From: an uncultured Chlorobiaceae bacterium | GTDB lineage: Bacteria > Bacteroidota > Chlorobiia > Chlorobiales > Chlorobiaceae | Direction: 5' to 3' | Assembly: GCA_903917955.1 (NCBI GenBank) | Contig: CAIXCO010000314.1 | Span: 1 to 25,473, forward strand | Length of the DNA stretch: 25,473 nt | Part shown: positions 22,594 to 25,473 of the stretch, piece by piece | Layout of the letters: each line of letters opens with the position of its first letter | Position numbering within the stretch: position 1 is the first letter of the stretch | Program-made: the position numbers and the translations under genes | The notes under the pieces: generated by a model | Seen by the model: the letters and a program-made list of their open reading frames with translations, nothing else | Databases searched by the model: none | Told to the model about the DNA's origin: nothing

Positions 22594-23587
22594 CTTTCTG
22601 CCGGTACCAGAAAATGGTTTTTGCAACCCCTTCAGCAAGTGAGGTTTCAGCCCTGAAACCAAAATCACGCTCAGCCCGCCCGGATGAACAGACCCAATAA
22701 TCCTGCACAAGCTCATTGACCTTGTCACAATTGATCAGCGCAGGTTTTTTCCGTAACGAACCAACCGCCCCAAGGAGCGTCGCCACAAAAAAGAGCAGCG
22801 GCTCAGGCAACGAAAACTTGCGAATACTGCTAAACCCAAGCACCGGTTGAGCCGCAGCAATCAGCTCATCCCATGACGAAGAGCGCGGAGAGGTAATATA
22901 ATAGACACCTCCAGCCGCAGCCTCCGAGCGGGCAGCCCTCATCATGCCATCAACAAGATCATCAACATAAATAAGGCTGAAACGCTGCCTGGCATGGCTG
23001 CTGCTGCTGCCCGCCGAAAGCAGCACCCCTTTGGCAAGCATCTGAAAAACCTGCAACACATCCCGGTCACCCGGCCCGTAGACCGCAGGAGGGCGCACAA
23101 TGGTAACCGGAAAGTCGGCCGCGCACTTCATGCAGAGCGCTTCCGCCCGCAACTTGCTGCGCCCGTAGGCACTCACCGGAGAAGGAGTATCATGCTCACT
23201 CACCCCCCGGATACCCTCTGAAGCCGGGCCCGCAACCGTCAGGGAGGAGACAAAAAGAAAGCGCTTGAGGCCCCGGTTATGCTCACTCACCGCCGCAAGC
23301 AAATTCTGCACCGGCATCACATTGCCAGCATCATAACCCGCCTCGTCAAACGCTTTCGTTACCCCCGCCAGGTGCACAATGCGATCAACCCCACGCACCG
23401 CACCAGCAAGAGCCTCCCTGTCACAAAAACTGCCCCTGACGACCTCCACCCCTTCCGGCAAATCAGCGCCATTGCTCTCCGGGCGCAAAAAAACCCTGAC
23501 CACCACCCCCTCTTCTGCCGCAAGATGACGCAACACCTGCGCACCAATAAAACCACTCGAACCCGTCACCAAAACTCTTTCACCCAT
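22583..23587 (-). CDS. NAD-dependent epimerase/dehydratase (extended SDR), possible ceramide-pathway ketoreductase
   Basis: The 334-residue extended SDR has GSSGFIG (9-15) for NAD(P). The catalytic residues are Tyr141/Lys145 (YGRSK), with serines 114-115 (FVSSLTVAG). A PPAVYGPGDRDV segment is typical of sugar-nucleotide epimerases and related lipid reductases. A hydrophobic stretch near 265-285 (LPEPLLFFVATLLGAVGSL) could dip into the membrane, as in enzymes acting on lipids. It is divergently arranged with the serine palmitoyltransferase-like gene at 23824. In bacterial ceramide synthesis the ketone made by serine palmitoyltransferase is reduced by an epimerase-like SDR (CerR), so a role there is possible. 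A nucleotide-sugar substrate remains an equal alternative. Confidence 0.85.
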   Translation of the reverse strand: MGERVLVTGSSGFIGAQVLRHLAAEEGVVVRVFLRPESNGADLPEGVEVVRGSFCDREALAGAVRGVDRIVHLAGVTKAFDEAGYDAGNVMPVQNLLAAVSEHNRGLKRFLFVSSLTVAGPASEGIRGVSEHDTPSPVSAYGRSKLRAEALCMKCAADFPVTIVRPPAVYGPGDRDVLQVFQMLAKGVLLSAGSSSSHARQRFSLIYVDDLVDGMMRAARSEAAAGGVYYITSPRSSSWDELIAAAQPVLGFSSIRKFSLPEPLLFFVATLLGAVGSLRKKPALINCDKVNELVQDYWVCSSGRAERDFGFRAETSLAEGVAKTIFWYRQKGWL

Positions 23588-23823
23588 AGCTCCTCCAACC
23601 CCGTTACTTCAATCAAAAACAACACTTTTTCACACACCGACTTTTCCTTCTGCAAAAAAAAGCAGGCTCCTCTTTAACAAAAAACTAAATTTTTTTGATA
23701 CATTTCCCCTTCAAAGCGAACTACGCTTACCCTGAAAACCGGTCACCGAAAGAAAAACAAAAAAAGAAGACCGTAAACACGTGAAATTCCAGCTTTTTTT
23801 TGTTACTGCTGAAATAAATTTGC

Positions 23824-25032
23824 ATGACTGTGGAGAAAACCAAAGACCTCTTTAAAAAGTGTATAGAGTATACCATTGCTGACGAAGTCAAGGAGCAGGG
23901 TTTATACCCCTTTTTTCATCCCATAGACGAAAATGAAGGTCCAGTCGTCTCTTTTGGCGGGCGGAAACTGGTAATGGCTGGCTCAAACAACTATCTCGGC
24001 CTTACCGCCGACCCAAGGGTAAAAGCCGCTTCGATCAACGCCATCAACAAATACGGCACCAGTTGCAGCGGATCGCGCTACATGACCGGCACCGTCAACC
24101 TGCACGTCGAGCTCGAAGAAAAGCTTGCCGACTTTTTTGAAAAAGAGCGCTGCCTGCTCTTCAGCACCGGCTACCAGACCGGGCAAGGCATCATCCCCAC
24201 ACTGGTGCAGCGCGGCGAATACATTGTCTCCGACCGCGACAACCATGCAAGCCTTGTAGCCGCAACCGTCATGGCCCTCGGAGCAGGAGCCAACCTGGCC
24301 CGCTACAACCACAACAACATGGAAGATCTGGAGCGCGTGCTTCAAACCATTCCCGAATCGGCCGGACGCCTCATCGTCTCTGATGGAGTTTTCTCCGTCT
24401 CCGGTGAAATTGTTGACCTTCCGACCCTGGTAAAACTGGCAAAAAAATATAACGCCCGCATTCTCATTGACGATGCCCACGCCGTCGGCGTTATCGGCAA
24501 AACGGGCAGAGGCACCCCCTCGGAATTCGGCCTTGTCAAGGAAGTTGACCTCATCATGGGCACCTTCTCCAAAACCTTCGGCTCACTCGGAGGCTATGTT
24601 GTGGGCGACCGTGCCGTCATCAACTTTATCAAACACAACGCCCCAGCCCTTATTTTCAGCGCTTCGCCCACACCGGCAAGTGTCGCCGCCGTGCTCGCCA
24701 CCCTTGAAATTATCCGCACCGAACCCGAACTCATGGAGCGGCTCATCGCCAATACCGATTACGTTCGCCAGGCACTGCTCAAAGCTGGCTTCACCCTTAT
24801 GCCATCCCGCACGGCCATTGTTACGGTCCTCATCAGCGACCAGATGAAGACCCTCTACTTCTGGAAAAAGCTTTTCGATGCCGGTGTCTACGTCAACGCC
24901 TTCATTCGTCCCGGTGTCATGCCAGGCCACGAAGCGCTCCGCACCAGCTTCATGGCAACCCACCAGCGTGTCCATCTCGACAAAGTCATCACCGAATTCT
25001 GCACCATCGGCCGGGAGCTTGGCGTCATCTGA
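23824..25032 (+). CDS. Alpha-oxoamine synthase, serine palmitoyltransferase-like
   Basis: This PLP enzyme family condenses an amino acid with an acyl-CoA, with loss of CO2. Lys250 in GTFSKTFGSLGG is the Schiff-base lysine. His141 (DNHASLV) stacks on the cofactor. Asp217 and His219 (DDAHAVG) hold its ring. The N-terminal segment GLYPFFHPID followed by MAGSNNYLGL, and YGTSCSGSRYMTGT, resemble bacterial serine palmitoyltransferases of the Bacteroides type more than KAPA synthase (BioF) or 2-amino-3-ketobutyrate ligase. The length of 402 also fits. No biotin genes are nearby. The product would be 3-ketosphinganine or a related long-chain base. The ATG at 23824 follows a T-rich leader without an evident ribosome-binding site, and a strong terminator follows the gene. 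Confidence 0.82.
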   Translation: MTVEKTKDLFKKCIEYTIADEVKEQGLYPFFHPIDENEGPVVSFGGRKLVMAGSNNYLGLTADPRVKAASINAINKYGTSCSGSRYMTGTVNLHVELEEKLADFFEKERCLLFSTGYQTGQGIIPTLVQRGEYIVSDRDNHASLVAATVMALGAGANLARYNHNNMEDLERVLQTIPESAGRLIVSDGVFSVSGEIVDLPTLVKLAKKYNARILIDDAHAVGVIGKTGRGTPSEFGLVKEVDLIMGTFSKTFGSLGGYVVGDRAVINFIKHNAPALIFSASPTPASVAAVLATLEIIRTEPELMERLIANTDYVRQALLKAGFTLMPSRTAIVTVLISDQMKTLYFWKKLFDAGVYVNAFIRPGVMPGHEALRTSFMATHQRVHLDKVITEFCTIGRELGVI

Positions 25033-25070
25033 CCCAAATGACCCTGTCATGCATATCTCCCTTTATCACC

Positions 25071-25098
25071 CTCCCCGGCACACACCGGGGAGCTTTTT
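25071..25098 (+). terminator. Rho-independent terminator of the serine palmitoyltransferase-like gene
   Basis: CTCCCCGG (25071-25078) and CCGGGGAG (25085-25092) form a perfect 8-bp stem with a CACACA loop, followed by CTTTTTA. It lies about 40 bases after the stop codon. Confidence 0.93.
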
Positions 25099-25346
25099 AC
25101 ACTAAGACCACATCATTTACCCGCATATACCCGCAGAGTCGAAGTAATCATTGTAGTATTGCATTTTTTTTTAATAACTTCGATTTGGAATTAATTTACA
25201 TGACGGTGAGGAGGTCATGTTTTTTCTCCTTTCCCGATTATGTTGCTAATGCTCAGGTGACGGTAGGTATTGTACTGCTGAAAAAATGAACATCTGTTCT
25301 TGATCTTTTTTTTGTCCGTATTATTGCAACCACACAACACACAACC
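25099..25346 (+). other. Non-coding region upstream of the secreted-protein gene
   Basis: This A+T-rich 248-base stretch lies between a terminator and the next gene; with the terminator, the gene-free gap is about 314 bases. I see no credible gene in it. It contains a T9 tract (about 25164-25172), a hairpin with pseudoknot potential (25198-25230, listed separately), and a repeated word TGACGGT at 25201 and 25258. A T8 tract lies near 25308. The promoter of the following gene should be here, but no convincing -35/-10 pair stands out. Confidence 0.6.
25198..25230 (+). promoter_or_regulatory. Possible H-type RNA pseudoknot in the leader of the secreted-protein gene
   Basis: ACATGAC (25198-25204) pairs with GTCATGT (25214-25220), 7 bp with a 9-base loop. 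The loop contains AGGAG (25209-25213), which is complementary to CTCCT (25226-25230) just beyond a T5 stretch. The loop lengths (4 bases, 0, 5 bases) are compatible with an H-type pseudoknot. Alternatively the first hairpin plus its T tract could act as a weak terminator. It sits about 117 bases upstream of the ATG at 25347. Confidence 0.35.
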
Positions 25347-25473
25347 ATGAAAACAAAACATGCGCAACTCTTTCGCGCCTCCCGTTTTGTTCTGTCGGCG
25401 TTCTGCCTGACGGCACAACTGGTTCCACTCACCTCCTACGGAGCCGACGGCGGCACCATCAAAGGCAAAATCA
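25347..25473 (+). CDS. Exported protein, N-terminal part only (cut by window edge)
   Basis: The visible 42 residues start with a Sec-type signal peptide: a basic n-region (MKTKHAQLFRASR), a hydrophobic core (FVLSAFCLTAQLVPL) and a likely cleavage after SYGA. The mature part begins DGGTIKGKI. A 'GTIKGKI' strand right after the signal peptide is how the carboxypeptidase-regulatory-like domain at the N-terminus of many outer-membrane TonB-dependent receptors begins, so such a receptor is one possibility. Too little is visible to be sure. The ATG at 25347 has no strong ribosome-binding site. Confidence 0.65.
   Translation, partial: MKTKHAQLFRASRFVLSAFCLTAQLVPLTSYGADGGTIKGKI

Noticed and set aside
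25217..25249. Ten-codon leader peptide after GAGGAGG
   Set aside because: The purine-rich site is only two bases from the ATG, too close to work as a ribosome-binding site.
25038..25289. 83-codon plus-strand frame after the serine palmitoyltransferase-like gene
   Set aside because: It spans a strong terminator and the non-coding leader, and its sequence looks like random translation.

Overview
The window comes from a green sulfur bacterium (Chlorobiaceae, a Chlorobium/Pelodictyon-type genome). The decisive markers are csmA (17699-17956, the bacteriochlorophyll a-binding chlorosome baseplate protein) directly downstream of csmC (18100-18519, a chlorosome envelope protein). The rest is mostly core chromosomal genes in short, tightly packed operons on both strands. 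I see no rRNA, tRNA, insertion sequence or CRISPR array.

Layout. At the left edge is the 5' part of a cysteine-synthase-fold gene on the minus strand that lacks the PLP lysine. On the plus strand follow alr, a ComEA-like helix-hairpin-helix protein and a PilM-like unknown (643-3190, overlapping genes). A minus-strand block runs from a sugar-epimerase-type SDR (7357) through recA and dusB to asd (3171). An AAA-ATPase/PD-(D/E)XK gene (7471-8988) looks like an accessory insertion. Then come a plus-strand M16 peptidase and tig, a minus-strand nadC-acpS pair, and plus-strand YopX-like, folB and folK.

The chlorosome block (14883-19877) is entirely on the minus strand. Read in transcription order it is an ArsA/Get3-like ATPase, csmC, csmA, a PH-like-domain protein of unknown function, and a second ArsA/Get3-like ATPase. 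Both ATPases end in a small beta-rich segment that resembles the HSP20/alpha-crystallin-like domain, and both lack the metal-binding cysteine pair of eukaryotic Get3. This arrangement suggests, without proving it, a dedicated chaperone or targeting module for chlorosome envelope proteins.

The last third holds pyrK, ssb and holA on the plus strand. After them come a minus-strand extended SDR and, divergent from it, an alpha-oxoamine synthase that most resembles bacterial serine palmitoyltransferase. That pair is a candidate sphingolipid locus. At the right edge a signal-peptide-bearing gene begins, preceded by a possible H-type pseudoknot.

Most start codons lack an obvious Shine-Dalgarno sequence. 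csmA, csmC, folB, tig and the AAA-ATPase are exceptions. Several starts were therefore chosen from family alignment rather than ribosome-binding sites.
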